This document shows positions 10,404-19,813 of a stretch of DNA of 64,000 nucleotides, in pieces. Below the pieces are notes generated by a model. The model was not told the DNA's origin. It saw only the letters and a program-made list of their open reading frames with translations, and did not search any database. Position numbers and translations under genes: made by a program. The stretch spans positions 54,480,928 to 54,544,927 of the forward strand of contig NC_087069.1 of NCBI RefSeq assembly GCF_963678635.1, given 5' to 3'. This DNA comes from Symsagittifera roscoffensis. Taxonomy: Eukaryota > Xenacoelomorpha > Acoela > Convolutidae. Each line of letters begins with the position of its first letter. Positions within the stretch are counted from its first letter, which is position 1.

Positions 10404-10835
10404 ATGTTCCGAATGCATTTCAAGGTCTATAGAGCAAGAATAACATGAAAAAAGTTATTTGTAATAAAACAAAACGAATTAAAATTATCCGCCCACATGC
10501 GATTAAAAATACAAGTGATAGATTTCACTCCTTTTAAAAAATCAATTATCGCAAATAAGCTTCCTTCAAACAATTTGCGGAATAAATCTCCGCTTATGCG
10601 TTAATAGCGTGAAAAATTTGGCTCGTTAATTTTCCCAAATTGGCCAAAATGGCAACATTTAAACCCTCATAGTTTTTCGAAAAAGGATTACAGGGAAAAA
10701 ACCCTTTTAAATTGAAGCTCAAGACAACAAAACCTTTTGAATGATGCAAAAAAATCCGTCAAAATGGCTAGTTAAAAAGTCGAAATTTGTTTGAAGACAA
10801 AAACCCACCCCGAGTGCAAATGTTCCGTTAAACCA
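10381..10835 (+). repeat. Diverged copy of window positions 1-480
   Basis: Ordered matches include CTCGTATCAA, GCCCTGAATGTTC, AATAACATGAAAAAA, GCGTTAATAGCG, TTAATTTTCCCAAATTGGC, GAAATTTGT and GAGCACAAAT/GAGTGCAAAT. The 184-bp unit is present once here and three times at 352-903, so the triplication is specific to the left locus. Confidence 0.7.
10463..10468 (+). terminator. Poly(A) signal candidate
   Basis: AATAAA lies 60 bp past the TGA at 10401-10403. It is also present at the corresponding place at the window start. Confidence 0.45.
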
Positions 10836-11010
10836 TAAACAACCATACAAGTTGTTCAGATCATCACGGCGAACCGCTGTAGTGCCCCTGCTTAAGAACT
10901 ACACGCAGTTTTTGGTGATTTTTTTTTCTGCTTGGTAATTTTCACCCACCCTCATATCGACCTTTCGATTGAGTCGCGGAGACGTAACCACTTAACCAAC
11001 ACACCCCTAA
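10820..11010 (-). repeat. tRNA-derived SINE candidate
   Basis: On the minus strand TGGTTAAGTGG (10988-10998) fits a pol III A box. AGGTCGATATGAG (10951-10963) is a degraded B box 25-35 bp further on. The following body includes GCGGTTCGCCGTGATGATC. The spacing fits a tRNA-like head, but target duplications were not found. Confidence 0.4.
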
Positions 11011-11238
11011 AAGTGATTGGGAGTCTGGAATAAATAGCTGATAATTTTTTGAAATGACCATTTCATTTAATCGTAGTACAAACCACCCAAAGATGGCATT
11101 AAGAAAGAAACTAATTTGTTGATTTAAAACTGCGTTTTGTTCCGTATTTTGAGAAGGCTATTGAAATTAAACCTTCAACATGTTTTTGCGATCCATTGGT
11201 TATTTTTTATATATAGTGAATTCGGACAAGCTTTTAGC

Positions 11239-11242
11239 ATAG
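11239..11242. repeat. Target-site duplication ATAG (left, copy 1)
   Basis: ATAG directly precedes the LTR at 11243 and is repeated directly after the other LTR at 30089-30092. Four-bp duplications are usual for errantivirus-like Ty3/gypsy integrases. Confidence 0.85.
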
Positions 11243-11445
11243 TGAGTTAGGTCCGATGTGGTGGTTAACTCATAGAGTAATTTCGGATAGGGTACACCGT
11301 CTGCTCGTCACGCTATCTTATTTTCGGCCGGATAGATTCGTGCAACTTCTTAGTCTAATACCGATCCTAATCTTACTCTTATACTATCTAGTCTCAGGTT
11401 GTTTAACTAGTCTCTGCTAGGCTCAATAGATCTAGGGTATACTGG

Positions 11446-11451
11446 TTTATT
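11446..11451 (-). terminator. Poly(A) signal in LTR
   Basis: AATAAA in element sense inside GCCGCAATAAACCAG. In copy 2 LTRs the same place reads AACAAA, so this signal is specific to copy 1. Confidence 0.5.
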
Positions 11452-11512
11452 GCGGCTGCTGAAGTCTTCTTGGAGAGTCAACTAATTTCTAAGTTAAATT
11501 CAAATCTCTCTG

Positions 11513-11540
11513 GTGCTGAAATTACAAGTAATTTCAGCAC
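11513..11540. repeat. Perfect 13-bp-arm hairpin in LTR
   Basis: GTGCTGAAATTAC, AA, GTAATTTCAGCAC. It is present in all four LTRs; one copy 2 arm (5' LTR) has a single mismatch. It could be an RNA stem in the LTR transcript or a factor-binding palindrome. Confidence 0.8.
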
Positions 11541-11655
11541 TTACAAATAAGTGGGTTGTTAGTTAGATGGATCATGATTGGTTAATATTAAATACTTTAC
11601 AGTGGTAAAATATCTAATTTATCCAATCATAAAATGTAGTTTAGATCAGGTTCCA

Positions 11656-13251
11656 CCCATCCGGGTTTTACAGAGTTTTTTAGAATAGTCTTTCTGCAAT
11701 TCGAAGGATGGATGATGGACGTTGGTATTTGGCGAACATCATATTTCTTCTGGGTTCTCTTGTTAGAGAAGTTCCAGTTCCAATCGTTGTATCTTTAAAT
11801 GACAACGACTGGTTTTTCGCAACAAACTCAAATCTGGTTTCAGAATGGTTGGCTATGACAGGTTTTTCTGTTTCATGTAGAGAACTTCTTTTGTGTTTGA
11901 CCTTGTCTGGGAATGGCGTGGAGATTGTGCGTGGAGGGGATGCCTGGTTACTCGGATCTGTACGTATACTTGAACATCGAGGTGGTCATTGGTCTAGTTC
12001 AATGAAGTCCTTTTCTGCGAAGTCAAGTCGTACTCTAAATCCTTTGGGTTGTGATTGTGAGCGGCATATTGATTGTGGTTGGCCATTCTTTTTCGAGTGT
12101 AGTGGGGTCATTTTGTCTTTGGATTTTCGTCCTTGGTGTTGTATGCTGATCTATATATTGCTTAGTATAATTTACATTTTATAAAACTTTTATTAGTTTG
12201 GTGTTTTAATTACGATTTTGGTTAGTTGTTTTCACAAAAGCTTTTTGTTTTAGTTCGGTTATTTTGAAGAGTTACTCACCCTTGAGTACCTCTTATTAAA
12301 AATAGGAGTGTGGTCACAAAGCTTGGATGTAGCGCGGTGGGTTAGGCCGGCTATAGAGCATGCTCAGGACTTCCTCTTCTGATGGGTTAGGCCAGGAGTG
12401 GGAGTATGATTTCGTGCGGTTTCTGTGAGAAATCCTGTTATGTGATAACGTTTTATGTTGGGTTTATTGTGGTTTTTCTTATGTTTCGTTGGCTGTGTCC
12501 TTTTTTCAAAAGTCAAATTGTTTTTGGTATGGGTTTGTCTTTCGATTTTTTTGTGTTTTATAATTTCTTTCTTAGACTTTATAATAGTCTTCAAAAGAAT
12601 AAATTATCCAGTTTTAAACTGGGTTAATCCGGTTTGGGTACCGTTGGTTTCCTTTTCTTAGTCATGCTGTTATTCTATGATTTGTGGTGTTTAGTAAGCT
12701 AAGTTGGTTAGTTTTGTTTAGTATATAATTCCTTTCCAACCGGGTTAAAGGAAAGTTTGAAACATGTTATCGTGTGTTAGAGTTGTTGAGTGTGAAAGCT
12801 TAAAACTGAAATTCATTATTTTAAACAATTCTTCGTGGGCGAGCTGTGCGAATGTGGATAGAATTTTTGTGCGAATGAATTGGAAATATCAAAAGGTTAG
12901 TACTGCATTTTCGTTTTATCAATTTACTACATAGAATTTCAATTTTACTGCTTGTTTTTGGGAAAAATTAAGTTACAAATTTTCATCATTATTATATTTA
13001 CTGCTTGTGGGGAAACAATTTATAAATTAAATTACTGCATTGGTATAAATTTTATTTAATTTGTTTGGTGCAAATTATTAATAGAGGTTTAAACAATTTG
13101 AAGAAGTTTTCTATTTTTTATTTTTCTTTTGTGTATTTTGCAGATGATCGTTGGATGAAGACTAAAATTCTAAATAAGACATGGATAAAGAATGGTTAGT
13201 TTTTTATTTAGAATTTATTAGTTAATAATATGTATAAATCATACTTACCTG
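11656..13251 (-). other. 3' region between ORF E and 3' LTR, copy 1
   Basis: About 1.6 kb without a clear gene. A Lys-rich sense frame (12364-12594, 76 codons) has a counterpart in copy 2 (32907-33149), but the opposite strand is equally open and conserved. A CAG|GTAAGT donor sits at the end of ORF E (about 13251, minus). On the plus strand AAAG|GTTAGT (about 12896) and a pyrimidine-rich TTTTGCAG|ATG acceptor (about 13143) are conserved in copy 2. The plus-strand 158-codon frame at 11708-12184 is broken in copy 2. Confidence 0.4.
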
Positions 13252-15060
13252 TTAGTCGTCGGGGAAAAAACCGTGGGGGAAGATGTCGTGGATGAGGTCG
13301 GAAGTTGTTAGTAGTTTTGCTAGTATGCGGATGATGTTTTTAGTTTGAAGCAGTGGCCAAAGCAATTGAAGTGCTTTAATGGTGTTTAGTTCTTCAGTGC
13401 CAACTGCAAACTCATAAGGTGTGTTTTGGATGAGATTATATAATTTGTGATTGTATTTAGTGTTGTGGATGAATTCTAATATCGGGATTTCTATAGGTTG
13501 AACAAATTCATGTGGGATAAGGAAGGGTCTGGATTCTTCTGCGTTGAAGGTCTTCGTGATGGGACAAAAAATATACATTTGGGTTATGGGGTCGTAATTG
13601 CGAAGAATACCATGAAGGTTAGTATCTTTGATGCAATATGTGAAGTTAAGAAAAAATGGTGAATTGTATTTAGAATTAATAAATTGAAAACGGTGGTGTG
13701 GTTGTCTTGACGGAGTGTGTAGATCAAAGTGATTTTGTATGAAGCGATAATATGTATATGTGTGAGTTTGTTTAGTGCGTAACATAATGTCGTGTGAGCA
13801 GTGCAAATCTCGTTCATGTGGTGCAAGGAAATGAAAAGTTAGTGAAAATAATTGAAATCGTTCTTTAAAACTTTCGTAAGCTTGTGTGTCGTTTAGTGCT
13901 TCAGAAATTATGTGGTCAAATTTGCGATCAAATATATTGAGTGTAAATACATAAGGTGTTTTAATGAAGAATTTTTCTGTGATTTGTGGGTTAGCGAATC
14001 GATCATCGTCTAAAAATTGGTCTTGGTTAGTTCAGATGATGTTATGATCGTAATATTCTAGCGTATATTCGTTAGCTCGGGGTGCAGTGTATGTTTTTAG
14101 TGACTTTTTATATCCTATATAAGTAAATTGTCTATGTGTTAGTGTTGTAGTGAGTCGATATAGCATGTCTTGATTTCTTTCTATATCGATGTGACTATTA
14201 GATAAAGGTAAGCAAAGGGGGTTAGTAACATGATAATATGATGTCCAAGGAAGGGTAGGCATTAAGACGTGTTCATCTACAAAACTACGTGAGTCGTTAG
14301 TGTCGTTAGGGGTGTTCAAGGTATACTGTGGAAATGAGGGTAAGGTGATATTTAAAATTTCTTTCTTGTTAGTGTGATTTGGATGATTTATATAGTCACG
14401 GGCTTTTCCTGGTTTTGTTGGAAATGGATGTTTGGGGAATTTTCTTTTGAAAGTGCGATAAGCTCTATTAGTACTAAATGATGATTCGGTGGATGTGGAT
14501 GATGGTGCTAATGATGCGGTATAAGCTGAAGAGGGGGTAGGAGTAGGTGGGTTTGATGATTCTATTGTGGATGCAATCTGGTTTATACTGGAGGTGTCAA
14601 GGTGGAAGGGTTGTTGTTGTAGGGTGATAAAATTATCTAGTTCTGGGGAGATTTGGGGGGTGTCTGAAGAATTGGATGATCGGTCTGAATGAAGTGAAGA
14701 GTAGGTTGGGGTGACTTGGGAAGCATAAGAGGGTGTAGAAATGGTTGGGACAGGGTTATTTGGTGGGATTGGTTGAAAAGGGGGTTTGGAAAAAACTGAG
14801 GGTTTGGTTTGAAAATTAGTGGATGGAGATGGTTCAGAGTCTGCAAATTCATCAGGGGTTTCAATATTTGGGTTATTGAGTTGTGAAATGGAGTATAAAG
14901 CTGAGATATGTGAATTAGTATCTGAATTCATGCCTGATGTTATATTATTGGTTGGGAAATCGGGTGGCGGGAAAGCAAAAAGTGGAATTATTGTAATTGG
15001 AGTGTTGAGGTTGGTTGGGTGGGAATTTGAACGGTGTAGGGATCCAAGTTGTCGGCTCAT
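13252..15060 (-). pseudogene. ORF E, copy 1 (one nonsense break)
   Basis: Counterpart of the intact 609-residue frame at 33785-35614. It starts at ATG 15060 inside an ATGA overlap with the envelope stop (15057-15059). The frame is interrupted by a TGA at 14032-14034, where copy 2 has CGA, and then continues in the same frame to 13252. The N-terminal 250 residues are rich in S, T, P and N and probably disordered. The C-terminal 350 are mixed and likely folded, with YIGYKK, a Cys-His segment (LHCSHDIML) and CPITKTFN. No signal peptide or membrane segment is seen. No family is recognised. Position after env suggests an accessory or structural protein. Confidence 0.75.
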
Positions 15061-17677
15061 CGTGGGCTGAAAAAATTATTATTTTGAGACTGAAAAGCGG
15101 TGGTATGGGGTCGTTCTATAATTTGGTCATAAGTATTTTCATCTAGGGAATGTTGTGTCATTATATGTTGGATGGGACTTTGTGATATGGTTGGTCTAAA
15201 ATTTGGATTATGTGTTATTGCTAAATTTCGAAAATTTTGTGGGACTAGGGATAATGGATGGTTTTGTGGTAGGGGTGGTAACTGAGGTGCTGTAGGCGTT
15301 GTGTCTACATTATTATGTTCTTCGTCGTATGTGTTCTGTCTTGTTGCTATTTTTGTGTTGTATTCTTTTATTTGTGCGTCTAAAAGAATTTTGTTTATTG
15401 ATGATGAAAAAATTCCAAAAAATCCTGCAAATAGTATGCGTGCTACACTTGCTTGTCTGCTTACTTGTGTGTGTATAGCACATGTGTTGTAGATTCCTTT
15501 TAAGAGTGAAAAAAGAAATCCAATAAAGTTAAACATTGCGTATAAAATAGTTAATTTTTCTAAGATGTAATAGGGCCATCCTAGAAAATCAAGAATTTCA
15601 ATTTTGAGTGTAACGAAACTAAAAATATTTATAGGCGAGATATCTTGTGGTCGATATTTTTCACCGTTTAGATATATATAGTCTTTAATGTCTTTAAAAT
15701 ATCCGCTATAGTCTTGTGCATAAATGTCTGCAAATCCTGCGGTTTCGGCAAGTTTGCGTAAGTTTTGGTCAATTGATTGTCTTTGTATAGTGTCCATTTG
15801 TGTTAATAATTCTTGGAATTGTTGTGTTCTAATGTGATGTTGGATATTGGATTTGGAATATATTCCAATTGATTGTAAGTCAATATTTGGGTTTCGAGCG
15901 ATAGCTCTAATGCTTTCAGGTGAAAATTTTTTGAGTGAGTGCATTAATGTGGGATATGGGGTAAGAAAGTAATATTTATCTTCATCAGGGTTTAGTTGTA
16001 CTACATTGTGGCTATTTTCTGATCCACAAGGGACTGCGGTATCCCAGAAATAGGTTCTTCTTGAAAGTGTGTCAACGAAATGTACTTTATTCTTATAAAA
16101 GATAGGGATTTTTTTATAGCATCGTTTATCTTCAAAAACATATAGTGGTGATACTTTTTTGGTACAGGTATAAAACCATAAAATATTTCCTTCGTAATCT
16201 AAAAAATTTGATCTATTTCCTGATAGTAAATATCCTGCGTAGGATATTTTTAATACTGCTAGTGCAAGTGATTGTAATATTTGTGTTCTTTCTAATTCGC
16301 ATAGTTGGTGAAGTGTTTCTAATTCGGAGAGTGACATTTCTTGAAAAATGCGGCTAATTGTGTAATCTAATTTCATATCTAGGTGAATATCATAGAGGAT
16401 TTTACCAAAATATGTATTATTCATTAGTGATAGTTCTTGTAAACGTGTGCTTTTAGTGTCATGGGGTTTTAGATGTCCACCAGGTTGACCGTTACTTTTT
16501 TGAAAGTTAGCTGGTATATATGGTGTTCCTTCGTTGATAGGATGACTTGTGGCGTATGGGTCAATTTTTATTTTTCCAGTGGTCATGTCGAATCCTTTTT
16601 CGTATTCAACTAATATTTCGGAGTATTGTGTTTTGTGAAGTGGGTTTCTGTATTTACATGCAAGTTCTGTTTCTTGATATATTTGAAAACGTGTCAATTT
16701 ATTTTCTATATTGTGTGTGTTCCTTAAATTTGAACTTCGTTTGCGTGATGGATTTACTTGTTCATATGGAATTGATTGTATAAAATATTTTTTTGTGAAA
16801 TTTTAATCATACGAGCGTGTATTTTTGCTACTTGAAATGTTGTACATGTATCTTCGGGGAACCAAACAATTGTTGCTTGTGTTCGTGTTGTAGGGTCACA
16901 ATAGCCTTGATCGTTTTTACAAGGTAATCTAATTCCTTGATAGATCATTGTGTTGTCTGATAAATCGCGTGTGAGTTGTATTTTTTCGAGTTGTTTTTTC
17001 CAATCGAAAAACATGATTTCTTGATATCCTTTATTTTTTGTGTCTGCTTTGCAGTTTGATGGGTTATTTATGCCAATATGTGGTATCCAGTGTTTATCGT
17101 GTATGTCATAAGTTAATCTTCCGTGTGCGCCATTATATGGGTATTTTTCATCTAATTTTATATGTCCTTGATATCTTTCAAGTTCTGCTTGATGTACAGA
17201 GTCTGAAAAAACTTGGAAATATACTAATTTTCTATCTGAGTTTTTATTTCTTGTGTTATTTAGTCTAAGTAACTCGTTTTTACAATCTTCGGGATGTAGA
17301 TGTAAAAGTCGTTCGATATTACTCTGGTAGAATGATTCGTGGTCAAGTCGGTTTTTATTTCCATTGGAAACTTGTGAACAATGTACTTTCTTTTCAGAAA
17401 ATGTTGCTGTGAACTTATATCCTATAACTGTTATTGCTCGGGCTTTTGAATAAAGTGTTGCTATTACATTTGTAGTTTCTATAGCTTGTGGTTCTGTTTC
17501 GCATTGTGATACTTGATTTATTGCACATTTGTGTAGTGTTTTTTGTTCGTTTTCTTCACAATCATAATGTGTTACTAATAAATCTTGGGGTCCTGTGCGG
17601 GGAGAAGGGTTTATGTTTTGATTGGAGATTACTAGAAAAAGGAGTTGGAGAAAAATTGATATTTTTAGAATATACAT
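15057..17677 (-). pseudogene. env: Envelope-like glycoprotein gene (ORF D), copy 1, frameshifted
   Basis: Starts at ATG 17677, overlapping the end of ORF C by 13 nt. The N-terminus is a signal peptide (MYILKISIFLQLLFLVIS). A Cys-rich ectodomain with an NNT glycosylation site follows, then a helix-rich segment containing CELERTQILQ, NRSNFL, and a FVDTLSRRTYFW stretch. Two hydrophobic segments lie near the C-terminus (ILEKLTILYAMFNFIGFLF and VARILFAGFFGIF), with a proline-rich tail. One frame change near 16754-16800, in an A-run, separates 16754-17677 from 15057-16697; copy 2 is in frame across that point. The pattern recalls, from memory only, glycoproteins of chuvirus-like negative-strand RNA viruses, which BEL/Pao elements have also captured. 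Envelope role is inferred from signal peptide, Cys, membrane segments and position. Confidence 0.7.
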
Positions 17678-18798
17678 GTGTATGATAATCCTGAGTATGG
17701 GTAATAAAATGTGATGTAACCAATTGTCTTTTTGGTATATCTGTCGTCATTATATATTACTTCAGTTGTTATAAATGGTGGTGGTAGTGATTGAGCTGTT
17801 ATGTTTGGTGGGTTTAATGGGTAGGGATGTTGAGTAATGTTGTTTAATTTAACTGTGATTTCAAATTTTAATTGTAGACTATTTTGTTGGAATATTTGGA
17901 TGTTGTGATCACGAATGTCTTCGTGGATGTCTTGTCGATATTGTAGTCTATTGAGTGCCCAGTTGTGGAGTCGGTTACTTTCTAGGTGTTGTCCAAATAA
18001 TGGTGGAGGTGCTGTGAATGTATTCCAATCTAGTCTTAAGGGAATATTTGTTGATGATTGTTCGCAATATCTAGCGTCGAGGTTATTTGGAAAATTTAAG
18101 TTAAAAGGTGTCGGTGAAATCTGGCTGATTGATGGTGTTGATGGTAGTGATAATGTTTCTGGTAGTGATGAGGATGTTGATGTAGCCGTAGAAATATCTA
18201 TTGGATCATTGATTAAATTTGGTTCACCTTGTGTGAATGAATGTGTTGTCCAATATGGTAGTCGTGATGTTTGGTTTGGGGGACTAAAGGGATTTTCACG
18301 TATTTGTTCAGATGTTGGTGTTGAACCTAAGTAATCTAAGGGTAGGCTTGAGGTGCTACGTTGTGAACGAAGCGTAGGGGTTTCTGGTAATATACCAATG
18401 GGGTTTTCTGGAGTACTTTGTGATGGGGATTGAGGTATATCAAAATGAACTCGGGGAGTTTGAGAATTTCGGTTTCGTCGAGGATGTATAATTTGTCTAT
18501 TTATTTCTGCTGTATTTTGGTTTTGACTAAGATTGCGTATTCTACTTAATTCTTGTGGTAGTGTTGGGTATAGGTTGTATGTTGGTTCACTTAGAGGTGC
18601 TTGTCGTTGAACTGGTTCTAGTGGTTCAGATAATCGAGCGTGTCGTTCTTCAAAAGTATATGGGTTATCTTGAAAGGAAATTCGTGTAGATGATTGGGGG
18701 TTTTGGGTAGTTGAAGATGTTGTTGGGTTATCTTGGGATGATGTCGGTGAAGACTGACTTTGTGACTGTTGGTTAGCAATTTTTGATAGTTTTTTGGT
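17665..18798 (-). CDS. ORF C, Pro/Ser/Thr-rich frame without ATG, copy 1
   Basis: Open for 377 codons between TAG (18799-18801) and TAA (17665-17667), yet with no ATG in the first 300. The N-terminal two thirds are rich in S, T, P, Q and N (RVHFDIPQSPS, LPETLSLPSTPSISQ). The last 130 residues look folded (RLDWNTFTAPPPLFGQ, RLQYRQDIHEDIRDHN). It ends 13 nt inside the start of the envelope gene. Translation probably needs a spliced leader exon, a non-AUG start or readthrough of ORF B. In copy 2 it is in the same frame as ORF B; here a 1-nt difference puts it out of frame. No family is recognised. Confidence 0.7.
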   Translation of the reverse strand, partial: TKKLSKIANQQSQSQSSPTSSQDNPTTSSTTQNPQSSTRISFQDNPYTFEERHARLSEPLEPVQRQAPLSEPTYNLYPTLPQELSRIRNLSQNQNTAEINRQIIHPRRNRNSQTPRVHFDIPQSPSQSTPENPIGILPETPTLRSQRSTSSLPLDYLGSTPTSEQIRENPFSPPNQTSRLPYWTTHSFTQGEPNLINDPIDISTATSTSSSLPETLSLPSTPSISQISPTPFNLNFPNNLDARYCEQSSTNIPLRLDWNTFTAPPPLFGQHLESNRLHNWALNRLQYRQDIHEDIRDHNIQIFQQNSLQLKFEITVKLNNITQHPYPLNPPNITAQSLPPPFITTEVIYNDDRYTKKTIGYITFYYPYSGLSYTCIF

Positions 18799-18806
18799 CT
18801 ATTCTT

Positions 18807-18995
18807 TTAGTGAAAAAATTTATGTTTATTATAGTATTCTTCTAGAAAAAGAATTAGGAGGATTGTTGCTAGGGCGAATGTGATGATTGCTTTCTTTATA
18901 CTTTTGCATATTGTCAAGATGAGGGATGATAGAAATGTTAGAAAAATTACAAATAGTAAAAAAATGTCTGTTCTAGTAAAAATGGTTCGTATCAT
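18807..18995 (-). CDS. ORF B, 62-residue two-pass membrane protein, copy 1
   Basis: Begins with ATG 18995 and has two hydrophobic segments (IFLLFVIFLTFLSSLILTI and AIITFALATILLILFL) separated by a short basic loop (CKSIKK) and followed by EEYYNKHKFFH. Copy 2 (39083-39271) has the same length with eight substitutions by eye, mostly conservative, and no break. Its ATG overlaps the stop of ORF A (ATGA). Size and topology resemble viroporin-like small viral membrane proteins. That is an inference from shape only. Confidence 0.7.
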   Translation of the reverse strand: MIRTIFTRTDIFLLFVIFLTFLSSLILTICKSIKKAIITFALATILLILFLEEYYNKHKFFH

Positions 18996-19222
18996 TTAGA
19001 TAAGTTTTGTGAATCGTACCTGTGGATATAGTCAAGAGCTTTTGAAAGCTGGAGGTATAGTTCAAAGATGGAATAGAAAATTTAAAAAATATTGCAAAAA
19101 ATGATTAAAATTATTACAAAAGATTCAAAGGTATCAAAAAGAAATATGATTAAAAGTTTAAATATCGTAAAAAATTGTTTGAGATTGGTGAGAATTATGT
19201 TGACTGATTGAGAGAAGAGCAT
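18992..19222 (-). pseudogene. ORF A, small hydrophobic protein, copy 1 (truncated)
   Basis: Starts at ATG 19222 and ends early at TAA 19082-19084, after 46 codons. The frame then runs on to a TGA at 18992-18994 that overlaps the ATG of ORF B. Copy 2 has the uninterrupted 75-residue version (39272-39499), so the stop is private. It contains a hydrophobic central segment (LIIFLFDTFESFVIILIIFC). Function unknown; the tight link to ORF B suggests co-translation. Confidence 0.6.
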
Positions 19223-19813
19223 TTAAGAAATGACTTCTCAATCGAATATTTTTTGTTGTTTGAGGCAATTTTCAAGTGTGGTCGAATTATTTATTGGTTT
19301 TTTGACAAGTGGGTTGAATTTTGTGAAAAATTGTTGGGGGCAATTTTTATGGTGATCGGGAGGTCTTCTTTTTCTTTATTTTTATTTGTCAAATGATCCG
19401 GGGTATTTTGAGATTTTTATATTTTAGGCTAATTAAAATGGTCGTTCCTATACTTTAGGCTAAGTTAACAGATTTGTTTTGGGGGGTATTTGAGGTCTAA
19501 GTTGGGGAAATAATGTTGATCTTTGGGTTATTAGATAAGGGAGGGTTATGATATTATGGTGGTGTTTATTTTAGTTGTCAAATTGGAGTGGTTTGCTTAT
19601 TTTTGACCTGGAGGTCGCAAAGTTATAGTTATAGATATGCCTGGAGTTATATCGTTCGTCTAGTTGATCTGTGTTAAAGTAAGAGAAGGTAACGGATTGG
19701 ATGAATCCTATTGGCTAATTATGAACTAGAATCGCTGCGTGTTTGTCAGTATGTTATTTTGAAAAATGAAAATTCAAAATGTTTCAGAGGTGCAAAGATT
19801 ATTAAATATAAAA
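19223..19813 (-). other. Spacer between integrase and ORF A, copy 1
   Basis: About 590 nt without a sense ORF. Two TTTAGGCTAA motifs lie about 28 bp apart (19422-19465), also present in copy 2 (39698-39745). A splice acceptor for a subgenomic mRNA could be here, but no site stands out. Confidence 0.4.

Larger units (their letters stand above)
11243..11655 (-). repeat. 3' LTR, copy 1
   Basis: 413 bp, TG...CA ends, reading TGGAACCTGATC in element sense. It differs from the 5' LTR (29676-30088) at one position in my reading (near 11386: ATACTATC here, ATACCATC there). Just upstream in element sense lies GGATGGG, the best polypurine-tract candidate. Confidence 0.95.

Noticed and set aside
11708-12184. 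Plus-strand 158-codon frame next to the 3' LTR
   Set aside because: The matching region of copy 2 (32270-32740) has indels and stops, so it is not conserved.
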